Below are positions 1 through 5,983 of a DNA stretch of 6,834 nt, in pieces. The position numbers and the translations under genes are program-made. Location: the NCBI GenBank assembly GCA_005881055.1, contig VBHW01000188.1, positions 1-6,834 on the forward strand. The letters run 5' to 3'. How positions within the stretch are numbered: the stretch's first letter is position 1; every line of letters starts with the position of its first letter. The notes beneath the pieces were generated by a model. It had not been told where the DNA came from and did not search any database. It worked only from the letters and a program-made list of their open reading frames with translations. The stretch comes from Chloroflexota bacterium (GTDB lineage: Bacteria; Chloroflexota; Limnocylindria; Limnocylindrales; CSP1-4).

Positions 1-24
1 CGGCTCGGCGACCAGGACCCTCAC
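1..24 (-). CDS. Partial N-terminus, probable D-3-phosphoglycerate dehydrogenase-like protein
   Basis: Only eight codons are inside the window. Read on the minus strand from a GTG at 22-24 they give MRVLVAEP, which resembles the first beta strand of SerA-type D-isomer 2-hydroxyacid dehydrogenases (often MKVLVADP or similar). The GTG overlaps the TGA stop of the upstream aminotransferase by the GTGA four-base arrangement typical of translational coupling. Class V aminotransferases of this type are commonly encoded next to serA, which supports the reading. SerA oxidises 3-phosphoglycerate to 3-phosphohydroxypyruvate in the cytoplasm. Eight residues cannot prove a family, so the identity is inference from the start motif and the neighbour. 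Confidence 0.42.
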
Positions 25-1205
25 GCGCCGACGGTGCTCCTGGCGGTCAGTCCGAGAGACTCGACGCCGGCCCGCTGGCCTGCCGCGACCCCGGCTCCCG
101 GCGTGATCGTTCGCCCGATCGCGAGGAGCCCCTCCTCGACGACGCCGAGGCACGCGATGATCTCGTCGAGCGTGACCGTGCCGAGGTGCCCGACCCGGAA
201 GACCTTGCCGGTCAGCTGACCCTGACCGCCGGCGACGACGAGCTTCCGCCGCTTGAGCTCGGCGTTGAATGCCTTCCAATCGAGGTCGTCGGGCAGGTTG
301 ACGCACGTCACGGTCTGGGACGCGTGCGCCGGGTCCGCGTAGAGCGAGAACCCGAGCGCGTCCAGGCCTGCGCGGGTCGCGGCCGCGCACGCCGCGTGGC
401 GCGCGAAGATCGCCTCGGGGCCCTCGGCAGCCATGAGCCCGAGCGCGACGTCGAGCTGGAAGACGACCGCCACGGCCGGGGTCCACGGAGTCTGCCCGCT
501 CGCCTGGCTCTCGCGGTGCTTCGCGAGGTCGAAGTAGAAGCGCGGCATCCTTGCCGTGCGGCCGGCCTCCCAGGCCCGGTCGGACATGCTCGCGAACGCG
601 ATCCCCGGTGCCGACATCCAGCTCTTCTGCGAGCCTGAGATGACGACGTCGAGGCCCCAGTCGTCCTGGCGGAACGGGACGGCGCCGACGCCCGACACGC
701 CGTCGACGAGGATGAGCGCGTCCGGCGCCTCCTCCCTGACCGCCGCGGCCAGCTCGTCGATCGGGTTCATGACGCCGGTCGAGGTCTCGTTGTGCGTGAG
801 CAGCACGGCCTTCCACGGGCCGCCCGCCCTGAGGGCATCGACAACCGCCGCGGCATCCGCGGCGTGGCCCCACGGGACGTCGAGCCTCGTGACATCTGCG
901 CCGTACGTCGAGGCGATCTTCGCGAACCGGTCGCCGAATGAGCCGATGCTCACGGCGAAGACCTTGTCGCCGGGCGAGAGCGTGTTGACGATCGCTGCCT
1001 CGAGCCCGCCGGTCCCCGCGCTCGAGAGGAGCACGATGTCGTTCGCGGTGCCGAAGAACGTCCGCAGCCCGCCGACGATGCGCTCCTGCATCGCGGCGAA
1101 CTCGGGCCCGCGATGGTTGATCATCTGGCGCGCGCCGGCCTCCCGCACAGCGGACGGCAGGGACGTCGGGCCGGGGATCCGAAGGTTCGTCTCGAAGCGG
1201 TTCAC
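21..1205 (-). CDS. PLP-dependent class V aminotransferase (serine/alanine-glyoxylate aminotransferase type)
   Basis: The 394-aa product is a fold-type I, PLP-dependent aminotransferase of the serine-pyruvate/alanine-glyoxylate group, about the usual family length. Visible motifs are the N-terminal IPGPTSLP (residues 10-17), the phosphate-binding SSAGTGGLEA (61-70), THNETSTG (137-144), VDGVSG with Asp168 for the pyridine nitrogen, SGSQKSWM with Lys194 as the Schiff-base lysine, a TPWTPAV segment near 239-245, and FRVGHLG with Arg337 as the likely substrate-carboxylate arginine. The last 30 or so residues are a low-complexity tail. It starts at GTG (1203-1205), with GGAGG at 1212-1216 six bases upstream; the next in-frame Met is residue 28, beyond conserved sequence. 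It overlaps the serA-like start downstream, so amino-group transfer to hydroxypyruvate or phosphohydroxypyruvate (serine synthesis) or to glyoxylate are the likely jobs. The exact substrate cannot be read from sequence. Confidence 0.93.
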   Translation of the reverse strand: MNRFETNLRIPGPTSLPSAVREAGARQMINHRGPEFAAMQERIVGGLRTFFGTANDIVLLSSAGTGGLEAAIVNTLSPGDKVFAVSIGSFGDRFAKIASTYGADVTRLDVPWGHAADAAAVVDALRAGGPWKAVLLTHNETSTGVMNPIDELAAAVREEAPDALILVDGVSGVGAVPFRQDDWGLDVVISGSQKSWMSAPGIAFASMSDRAWEAGRTARMPRFYFDLAKHRESQASGQTPWTPAVAVVFQLDVALGLMAAEGPEAIFARHAACAAATRAGLDALGFSLYADPAHASQTVTCVNLPDDLDWKAFNAELKRRKLVVAGGQGQLTGKVFRVGHLGTVTLDEIIACLGVVEEGLLAIGRTITPGAGVAAGQRAGVESLGLTARSTVGA

Positions 1206-1211
1206 GGCGGG

Positions 1212-1216
1212 CCTCC
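1212..1216 (-). promoter_or_regulatory. Shine-Dalgarno of the aminotransferase
   Basis: GGAGG on the minus strand, six bases before the GTG at 1205. It decides the GTG start, since there is no ATG nearby. The aminotransferase is thus leadered, unlike several other genes in this window. Confidence 0.75.
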
Positions 1217-1341
1217 AGGAGCGGCAGTCGCGCGGCGGGGCCTCAATCGTAGCCGCTGGGGCGCCCGGGCCGCCACGGCCGGGGTCCCGGGAGCTGGCCG
1301 CTGCACCGGATCGGGCGGCGGCCGGACTCCCATGTGCCCCG

Positions 1342-1489
1342 GGATATTCCGAGCATGATTACGAACGAGCTTTGGAAGAGTCATCGTGTGGGCCCGTGCG
1401 CCTGCCCGCCCGGCTCGGCCGCCGGATCGTGCGTGGCGGCGGCCCGTCCGCGCCTGGAAAGCCGTCCCGTAGCATTGCTCGGAATATCC
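1342..1489. repeat. Inverted repeat with 14-nt perfect arms, 120-nt spacer
   Basis: GGATATTCCGAGCA at 1342-1355 is matched by its exact reverse complement at 1476-1489. With small gaps the similarity continues inward for about 20 more bases (shared TACG and GCTTT blocks), so each arm may be about 37 nt. Immediately outside the arms lie GTGCCCCG (1334-1341) and GTGCGCCC (1490-1497), a 6/8 direct repeat resembling a decayed target-site duplication. The element could be a small non-autonomous mobile element, a pair of opposed regulator sites, or a duplicated promoter segment. Nothing inside reads as a gene. Confidence 0.55.
1355..1384 (-). promoter_or_regulatory. Candidate sigma70-like promoter for the aminotransferase
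   Basis: On the minus strand ATGACT (1379-1384) matches four of six bases of the -35 consensus. A 17-base spacer follows, then TAATCAT (1355-1361) as a -10-like element. This is the most AT-rich patch between the aminotransferase and the GlsB gene. Transcription would begin around 1348 and leave a leader of about 140 nt. The left arm of an inverted repeat (1342-1355) lies directly downstream of the -10, so a regulator bound there could block initiation. No transcript data are available; this is pattern matching. Confidence 0.4.
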
Positions 1490-1503
1490 GTGCGCCCTTG
1501 CGC

Positions 1504-1521
1504 CCTCGGCGCCGACCGAGG
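1504..1521 (-). terminator. Weak hairpin downstream of the GlsB-family gene
   Basis: CCTCGG (1504-1509) pairs with CCGAGG (1516-1521) over a six-base loop, and the inner ten bases 1506-1515 are themselves palindromic. It lies 13 bases past the GlsB stop. No U-tract follows on the minus strand, so it is at best an imperfect terminator. Confidence 0.22.
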
Positions 1522-1534
1522 ATTCGGACCTCCG

Positions 1535-1792
1535 CTACGTGGGACGGTCGGGCGAGATCGCCTCGATGATCAGGCGCACGATCACGGCCCCGCCGAACGC
1601 GACGACCACGGCCCCAAGGAACCCGCCCGGGTCGCCGAGGTGGAGCTCGCGGGCGAGGAAGCCGCCGAGGATCCCGCCGAGGATTCCCACGAGGAGGTTG
1701 GGCAGGCAGCCACGGGCCTCCCGGCCCGGGACGACGAGCGACGACAACCAGCCGGCGAGCAGTCCGACGATGATCCAGACGATCGGGTCCAT
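1535..1792 (-). CDS. GlsB/YeaQ/YmgE family small stress-response membrane protein
   Basis: The 85-aa protein has the family pattern of three glycine-rich transmembrane segments (about residues 3-21, 33-47 and 57-77). A short basic loop, PGREARG (22-28), is followed by NLLVGILGGILGGFL, and the C-terminus is short and polar. This is the transglycosylase-associated (PF04226) family, usual length 80-90 aa. The name is historical: members are inner-membrane proteins linked to stress responses and no catalytic residues are known. The start is ATG at 1790-1792 with no good Shine-Dalgarno; GAGACT lies six bases upstream, which would suit a leaderless transcript. It sits 66 bases downstream of rarA on the same strand, so read-through from rarA is possible, but the two have no obvious joint function. 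Confidence 0.9.
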   Translation of the reverse strand: MDPIVWIIVGLLAGWLSSLVVPGREARGCLPNLLVGILGGILGGFLARELHLGDPGGFLGAVVVAFGGAVIVRLIIEAISPDRPT

Positions 1793-1858
1793 GCCGCTAG
1801 TCTCGCACGTCGGCCGGGCCGTTCGCGCCCCGGGTGCGCGCCCCTCCGACCTCGCTCT

Positions 1859-3341
1859 CTAGCCGCTCGCGTCGCGCCGTTCGGTCTCGGCGAGACGCTT
1901 CCGGTTCTCCTCACGGGTCCGCAGGATGTTGCCCGAGGCGCGCATCCCGTCGACCTTCGGCGTCGGGTCGCGGGAGCGACGTGCACCACCCGAGGCTCGA
2001 GCGGCCTCGCGCGCCTCGCGGCGGGCGGTCATCCGGGCCGCGATCGTGCTCTCGTAGCCCTGCTCGATCGGCAGGTAGTACTCGCGCTCCCCGAGCTCCT
2101 CGGGGAGGTAGCGCTGCTCGACGTCGGCGCCCTCGTAGTCGTGTGGGTAGCGGTAGCCGACCCCGATGCCGTGGTGCGTGCGCTCCGGGCGCGTTGCGCT
2201 CCGGAGATGGTTCGGCACGGGCAGCGAGCCGGCTCGCTCGACGTCGGCGACCGCGGCCCAGTACGCAACGCCGGAGCGGTTGCTCTTCGGGGCCGTTGCG
2301 ATGTATGTCGCGGCCTGGGCGAGCGCGTACTGCGCCTCCGGGAGGCCGACCCAGTCGAGCGCCTGGGCGGCGGCGACGGCGACCGAGAGTGCACGAGGGT
2401 CCGCGTTGCCGACGTCCTCGGAGGCGCTGATGATGATCCGCCGGGCGATGAATCGCGGGTCCTCGCCGGCCGCGATCATCGATGCGAGCCAGTACAGGGC
2501 GGCGTCCGGATCGTTGCCGCGCAGGCTCTTGATGAAGGCCGAGACCGTGTCGTAGTGGCCGTCGCCGGCCCGGTCGTACGCGAGGATCCGCTGCTGCGCG
2601 GCCGCCTCGACGTCCGCCAGGCGAGGCGCCACGTGGCCGGCCATGTCGCGGACGTCCTCCGCGTCGGCGAGCGCGACGGCACCCTCGAGGACGTTGAGCG
2701 CCGCTCGCGCATCGCCGCCGGCCAGGTCGACCAGGTGCTCGAACGCGTCGTCGGCGAGCGCCACGCCGCCGTCGGGACCGAGCCCGCCGGCGAGGCCTCG
2801 CTCCGGGTCGTCGAGCGCACGGCGGACGACCGTCCCGACCTGATCGTTCGTGAGCGGCTCGAGCCGCCACACCCGGAGGCGGGAGAGGAGGGCCGAGTTC
2901 ACCTCGAAGTAGGGGTTCTCGGTGGTCGCCCCGATGAGCGTCACGGTCCCGTTCTCGACGTGCGGGAGGGTGGATCTCGTCGATGAACAGGACGGTCCGG
3001 GTGCCGTCGATCGCCACCTGCTCCTGCGCGGCGGCGATCGCTGCCCGGACATCGGCGACGCCGCTCATCACCGCGGAGAGGGTGGTGAACCGGGCGCCGA
3101 CCGCGTCCGCGAGGAGGCGCCCGAGCGTCGTCTTGCCGCTGCCCGGCGGACCCCAGAGAAGCATCGAACCGAGGTGGCCCCGGGCGACGGACCGGCGGAG
3201 CGGCCCGTGCTCGCCGACGAGGTGCTCCTGGCCGACGAACTCATCGAGCATCAGCGGGCGCATCCGCGCGGCGAGCGGCTGGAGGCCGCGCGGCGGCGCG
3301 AACATGCCGGGCGTACCGCTCGGGGGACGACGGCTGGGCAT
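1859..3341 (-). pseudogene. rarA: RarA/MgsA replication-associated recombination AAA+ ATPase, frameshifted by an apparent 29-nt deletion
   Basis: RarA is a clamp-loader-like AAA+ ATPase acting at stalled replication forks. The N-terminal part (start to about 2969) reads PLAARMRP, DEFVGQEHL, Walker A GPPGSGKTT (residues 64-72) and Walker B VLFIDEIH (117-124). The homologous sequence then moves to another frame, from about 2968 to the stop at 1859: LPHVENGTVTLIGATTENP (sensor 1), SALLSRLRVWRLEPL (Arg finger), SEDVGNADPRAL, APKSN, VPNHLR and YRYPHDYEGADVEQRYLPEEL. The segment expected between IDEIH and LPHVENG (about RFNKAQQDAL) is missing. Removing 29 nt explains both the loss and the frame change; restoring them gives 504 codons with the stop. 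Either the gene is dead or the assembly is wrong here. The start could also be Met13 (3303-3305), which fits the family N-terminus well. The last 45 or so residues are a basic extension. Confidence 0.9.
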
Positions 3342-3347
3342 GGGCCC

Positions 3348-3353
3348 ATCGTA
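3348..3353 (-). promoter_or_regulatory. Candidate -10 element for a leaderless rarA transcript
   Basis: TACGAT on the minus strand matches four of six -10 consensus bases and ends six bases before the ATG at 3341. No Shine-Dalgarno lies at a usable distance, and no good -35 is seen 16-18 bases upstream. Transcription would start at or next to the A of ATG. This also favours the 3341 start over Met13. Confidence 0.4.
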
Positions 3354-3400
3354 CGTCGATCCCGATCAGCCGAGGCCATGTCCGAAACCAAGGCCCTGCG

Positions 3401-3418
3401 CCGGCCCGGCCGGCCCGG
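3401..3418. repeat. 9-bp perfect tandem duplication CCGGCCCGG x2
   Basis: Two adjacent copies of CCGGCCCGG lie in the 83-base gap between the c-di-GMP gene stop (3425) and the rarA start (3341). The block can fold on itself, and could serve as a weak terminator for the c-di-GMP gene on the minus strand, but no U-tract follows directly. It may be only GC-rich slippage. Confidence 0.4.
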
Positions 3419-3424
3419 AAACCG

Positions 3425-5269
3425 TCAGGCCACGTGCGCGCGGGGCACCCAGAGGAGCGGCGTCGGGCGGTCGAGGCCGGGCAACGGCGCGTCCCGGGCG
3501 GTCCGCAGCCCCTCGACGAACGCGACGACGAAGGTCGGGTCCAGCTGGCTGCCCGCGGCGTCCTCGAGGCGCCGGATCGCCTCCTCGACGTCGAGCGCCT
3601 TGCGGTAGGGCCGGCTCGTCGTCATCGCCGAGAAGGCGTCGGCGACGGCGAGGATCCGCGCGAAGAGCGGGATGTCCTCGCCCGCCAGGCCATCGAGGTA
3701 CCCGGTCCCGTCCCACCGCTCGTGATGGTGGCGGACGCCGCTCCGCACGAGGTCGATGTTCGGCAGGTCGCGGACGATCATGTCGCCGAGCGCGACGTGC
3801 TGCTTGACGATCGCGTACTCGTCGGCGGTCAGCGCCGCCGGCTTGCGCAGGATCGCGTCGGGGATGCCGATCTTGCCGACATCGTGCATCAGGCCCGCCA
3901 TCCCGAGGGTCCGCCGCAGGTCCGCCTCGAGGCCGACCCGGTCGGCGATGAACAGCGCGTACCGGGCGACGTCCTCGGAATGGCGCTTCGTGTAGCGATC
4001 CTTCGTGTCCACGGCGATGACGAGGCCCTGGAGGACGTCGAAGCTCGTCTGCTCGTTCGCATTGAGGCCATCGCCAGGCCCCGCTGCGAGCCGGACGGCG
4101 TCGCCTCCGCTGGCCTTCGCCTCGCCGAGGGTGACGGTCGCCACCGACAGGAGCTCGGTCGCGGCATCGCCGTCGACGGGCGCGAAACAGATGCCGGCGC
4201 TCACGGTGACGGGCAGGCGCTCCGACACGCCGAACTGGAGGCTCAGGTCGAGGAGCGACGACCGCAGCCGGCCGACCGCGGCTTCGAGGTCGTCGGCGCA
4301 GGACGGCGGGGCGACGACGAGGTACTCGTCAGGGCCGTACCGTCCCAGGATCGACTGCTGCGACAGCTCGCTCCGGAGGGTCTGAGCGACCTGGCTGAGG
4401 ACCTGATCCCCGGCTGCGTGGCCGTGCGCCTCGTTGATCGCCCGGAAGTTGTCGACGTCGACGATCGCGACGCCCACGGCCCCACCGGCGACCCGCGACT
4501 CCTCGATGAGCCGGACGAGCTCGAGGACGATCGAGCCGTGGTTGAGGAGGCCTGTCAGCGCGTCGCGACGCTCCGCCTCGACGAGCGCCCGAGTCTGCCG
4601 ACTCAGCCGCCCCTGTGCCGCCCGGAAGATGAGGTACAGCAGGATCGCCAGGATGGCCGCCGCCGCGACCGCGATGAGCACCGTGTCGCGCCGGCTGGCG
4701 TCGGCGCTGGCGACGATCGGGCCCGCGTCGCGATAGATCTCGAACACGACCGGGATGCCCTCCGACGTCCTGACCGGCAGGTACTCCTCGAGGACGTGCT
4801 CGGCCGGCAGCGCGTCCGTCCCGCGCTCCTCGCCTTGGTCGCCCTGGGTGAGGTCGGCGAACGGCGTGCCCGCGAACGCGTCCTTGAGGTCTTCCTCGAA
4901 CCCGAAGTTCTGGCCCCGGAGGGTGGCCACGTCGCTGAACAGGATCGTGCCGTCCGGCGCGTAGACCTTGACCCGGAGCATCCCCCCGGATGCGATGAGA
5001 CCGCTCAGCCGGCCCTGGATTTCGGCAGTACGTGCCGCGTTGGGCCCGGCCAGCCTCAGGTCGTCAGGCGTGATGAACGAGCGGACGAACCCCGACACGA
5101 ACGACGAGTCGGCCGCGACGCTCGAGGCGATCGCCGTGCGGGTGACGTGGTCCGCCACGACGAGGGCGAGCGAGGCGCACGTCACGGCGACGAGCGTCAG
5201 GCTCGCGGCATAGACGAGGACGAGGAGCGGCGCTCGTCGGGCCCGCTGCCTGAGCGCGCGAAGCTTCAC
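3425..5269 (-). CDS. Membrane sensor GGDEF + HD-GYP protein, degenerate GGDEF, probable c-di-GMP phosphodiesterase
   Basis: The 614-aa protein has a basic N-terminus, TM1 (about 13-38), an extracytoplasmic sensor region (about 40-195, containing VKVYAPDGTILFSD as in CACHE/PAS-like folds), TM2 (about 196-216), a short linker, a GGDEF domain (about 232-397) and an HD-GYP domain (about 405-590). In the GGDEF domain the metal Asp271 and the GHAAGD segment are kept, but the signature is GPDEY (312-316) and the RxxD inhibitory site position (303-306) reads SQQS. The HD-GYP domain keeps the likely metal ligands His430, His462-Asp463, His491, His515-His516 and Asp544, plus Lys466 of DVGK. GYP is changed to GYL (523-525). 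The likely role is to hydrolyse c-di-GMP in response to an external signal, with the GGDEF domain perhaps binding GTP. The start is GTG (5267-5269): an in-frame TAG at 5279-5281 excludes upstream starts, and there is no usable Shine-Dalgarno. Confidence 0.93.
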   Translation of the reverse strand: MKLRALRQRARRAPLLVLVYAASLTLVAVTCASLALVVADHVTRTAIASSVAADSSFVSGFVRSFITPDDLRLAGPNAARTAEIQGRLSGLIASGGMLRVKVYAPDGTILFSDVATLRGQNFGFEEDLKDAFAGTPFADLTQGDQGEERGTDALPAEHVLEEYLPVRTSEGIPVVFEIYRDAGPIVASADASRRDTVLIAVAAAAILAILLYLIFRAAQGRLSRQTRALVEAERRDALTGLLNHGSIVLELVRLIEESRVAGGAVGVAIVDVDNFRAINEAHGHAAGDQVLSQVAQTLRSELSQQSILGRYGPDEYLVVAPPSCADDLEAAVGRLRSSLLDLSLQFGVSERLPVTVSAGICFAPVDGDAATELLSVATVTLGEAKASGGDAVRLAAGPGDGLNANEQTSFDVLQGLVIAVDTKDRYTKRHSEDVARYALFIADRVGLEADLRRTLGMAGLMHDVGKIGIPDAILRKPAALTADEYAIVKQHVALGDMIVRDLPNIDLVRSGVRHHHERWDGTGYLDGLAGEDIPLFARILAVADAFSAMTTSRPYRKALDVEEAIRRLEDAAGSQLDPTFVVAFVEGLRTARDAPLPGLDRPTPLLWVPRAHVA

Positions 5270-5275
5270 GTGCCG

Positions 5276-5304
5276 ACGCTAGGGTCGGCCTCCGGGCCTG
5301 TCGA
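5276..5304 (-). promoter_or_regulatory. Candidate promoter of the c-di-GMP gene, predicting a leaderless mRNA
   Basis: On the minus strand TCGACA (5299-5304) matches five of six -35 bases. An exact 17-base spacer follows, then TAGCGT (5276-5281) as a TAnnnT -10. Six bases separate the -10 from the GTG at 5269, so the expected transcription start coincides with the start codon. The only GGAGG nearby (5289-5293) is 19 bases away, too far to serve as a ribosome binding site. Confidence 0.5.
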
Positions 5305-5310
5305 TAGGCC
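5295..5310. promoter_or_regulatory. 16-bp palindrome overlapping the -35, possible operator
   Basis: GGCCTGTC followed by GATAGGCC is a contiguous palindrome with seven of eight positions paired, centred between 5302 and 5303. It covers the whole candidate -35 of the c-di-GMP gene. A four-A run follows on the plus strand, so it is not a minus-strand terminator. The position and symmetry suit a dimeric repressor; the regulator is unknown. Confidence 0.4.
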
Positions 5311-5355
5311 AAAAGAGTGAGTGCGAGTGGCCGGAACGCCGCTGGGTCGGGCGTT

Positions 5356-5382
5356 CGCGAGCCCGGTGTAGGGCGGCTCGCG
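5356..5382 (-). terminator. GC hairpin after the 132-aa membrane protein gene
   Basis: CGCGAGCC (5356-5363) pairs perfectly with GGCTCGCG (5375-5382) over an 11-base loop. The stem begins seven bases past the stop of the minus-strand gene that ends at 5390. No run of U follows on the minus strand, so it may be a U-less terminator, a pause site or an mRNA 3' end stabiliser. Confidence 0.4.
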
Positions 5383-5389
5383 CCCTCGC

Positions 5390-5788
5390 TCAGAACCGGA
5401 TGACGTGCGTCACGTCGATGAGCACGAAGAGGATCGCCAGCAGTCCGACGAGCGCTCCACCGACTCGTGCGATGCGCCGGACGTCGCGCACGACGTAGGC
5501 GTACTCCTCCTCGGCCCGCGCGGCCAGCAGGCTGCCCTCGCGCGAGCGGCCCGGCGCGGCCCCGATGGTCGCCTCAGCCCGGCGGCGTTCGCGGGCCCGC
5601 TCACGCCCGGCCTCTGCGGCACGCTCTTCGGCCATGATCTGGGCCTCGAGCTCGGCGGCCCGCGCCTCCTCGGCAGCCGTCAGGGCGCCGACCGGGCGGG
5701 CCGGCGCTGCCGGCCGCGGACCGAGCGCTTGGCGGGCTCCCTGTCGGCCCCGGCGCTGGCCCGGGCGGGTTCGCTGACGCTTGGCCAT
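5390..5788 (-). CDS. Uncharacterised 132-aa protein with C-terminal membrane anchor
   Basis: I do not recognise a family. The N-terminus (1-35) is strongly basic and Arg/Pro/Gly-rich. Residues 36-75 are Ala/Glu/Arg-rich and likely a helix or coiled coil. A short linker (76-85) leads to AARAEEEYAYVVRDVRRIA (89-107), and a hydrophobic segment at about 109-127 ends in DVTHVIRF. This gives a cytoplasmic coiled-coil protein with a C-terminal single-pass anchor. The segment around AEEEYAYVVRDVRRI is the least repetitive part, so homologues would most likely be found there. The start is ATG at 5786-5788 with AGGAGG at 5801-5806, 12 bases upstream, which is rather long. The reading frame stays open upstream to 6808, but that stretch is antisense to the DUF4446 gene and lacks support. 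It lies 120 bases upstream of the c-di-GMP gene, with a hairpin between. Confidence 0.72.
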   Translation of the reverse strand: MAKRQRTRPGQRRGRQGARQALGPRPAAPARPVGALTAAEEARAAELEAQIMAEERAAEAGRERARERRRAEATIGAAPGRSREGSLLAARAEEEYAYVVRDVRRIARVGGALVGLLAILFVLIDVTHVIRF

Positions 5789-5831
5789 GCTTCGGGGCGG
5801 CCTCCTGCTCCTGCGTGAGTCTTGACGTGCG

Positions 5832-5865
5832 GTCCGGCTCGTCCCGTCCGGCTCGTCCCGTCCGG
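5832..5865. repeat. 14-bp tandem repeat, 2.4 copies
   Basis: GTCCGGCTCGTCCC occurs at 5832-5845 and again at 5846-5859, followed by the partial copy GTCCGG (5860-5865). It lies between the divergent start sites of the 132-aa protein gene and the DUF4446 gene. It could be a repeated protein-binding site or replication slippage. Confidence 0.6.
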
Positions 5866-5879
5866 CCGGCCGCGGCGGA

Positions 5880-5885
5880 AGGATA
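5880..5885 (-). promoter_or_regulatory. Possible -10 for the 132-aa membrane protein gene
   Basis: TATCCT on the minus strand matches four of six -10 bases in an otherwise very GC-rich divergent region, about 90 bases before the ATG at 5788. No good -35 sits at 16-18 bases. It is weak support only. Confidence 0.22.
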
Positions 5886-5946
5886 CCATCGGGCACTCGA
5901 CGCTCGGCTCGGCGCTCGGCTCGAAGGTCGTCGGCGAAGGTCCTCC

Positions 5947-5955
5947 TGCTAGACT
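5947..5955 (+). promoter_or_regulatory. Extended -10 promoter element for the DUF4446 gene
   Basis: TGCTAGACT has the TGn extended -10 and a TAnnnT hexamer (5950-5955). Transcription would start near 5961-5963, leaving a leader of about 22 nt that just includes the Shine-Dalgarno at 5968-5975. No -35 match is evident, which is tolerated with an extended -10. This placement argues against a TTG start at 5822. Confidence 0.45.
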
Positions 5956-5967
5956 CGGGCGACCGCC

Positions 5968-5975
5968 AGGGAGGA
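5968..5975 (+). promoter_or_regulatory. Strong Shine-Dalgarno pointing at an ATC start
   Basis: AGGGAGGA is the best ribosome binding site in the window. Nine bases after its GGAGG core is ATC (5984-5986) in the DUF4446 frame. No in-frame ATG, GTG or TTG falls within its reach. Confidence 0.7.
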
Positions 5976-5983
5976 CTCGTCCA

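Larger units (their letters stand above)
1206..1534. other. Intergenic region between GlsB-family gene and aminotransferase
   Basis: A 329-base gap without a convincing gene. It holds the aminotransferase Shine-Dalgarno, a candidate promoter, the inverted repeat at 1342-1489, and a GC hairpin (GGCCG 1268-1272 with CGGCC 1276-1280) in the presumed leader. A hairpin at 1504-1521 follows the GlsB stop. A short Pro/Arg-rich reading frame on the minus strand from an ATG at 1331-1333 to 1202 has no Shine-Dalgarno and looks incidental. No riboswitch or tRNA is recognisable. Confidence 0.6.
5789..5983. other. Divergent promoter region
   Basis: This 195-base gap is the only strand switch in the window, with genes leaving in both directions. 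It holds the AGGAGG of the minus-strand gene (5801-5806), the 14-bp tandem repeat, a weak minus-strand -10, GCTCGG-rich repeats at 5902-5921, and the plus-strand extended -10 and Shine-Dalgarno. Confidence 0.6.

Noticed and set aside
1202..1333. 43-codon leader frame on the minus strand whose TGA overlaps the aminotransferase GTG
   Set aside because: There is no Shine-Dalgarno, the composition is Pro/Arg/Ala-rich, and there is no run of regulatory codons; overlap by chance is likely.
1334..2986. 550-codon plus-strand open frame opposite GlsB and rarA
   Set aside because: It crosses two recognised minus-strand genes and has low-complexity composition, as expected of an antisense shadow.
2940..3000. 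Programmed ribosomal frameshift in rarA
   Set aside because: There is no slippery heptamer at the junction, and about ten conserved residues are physically missing, which frameshifting cannot restore.
3434..5320. 628-codon plus-strand open frame opposite the GGDEF/HD-GYP gene
   Set aside because: It mirrors the codon structure of a clearly recognised gene in GC-rich DNA, is Arg/Asp/Val-rich with no domain, and has no ribosome binding site.
5822..5983. N-terminal extension of DUF4446 from a TTG at 5822
   Set aside because: It is Arg/Pro/Gly-rich, contains the 14-bp tandem repeat and the extended -10, has no Shine-Dalgarno, and precedes a strong one at 5968.
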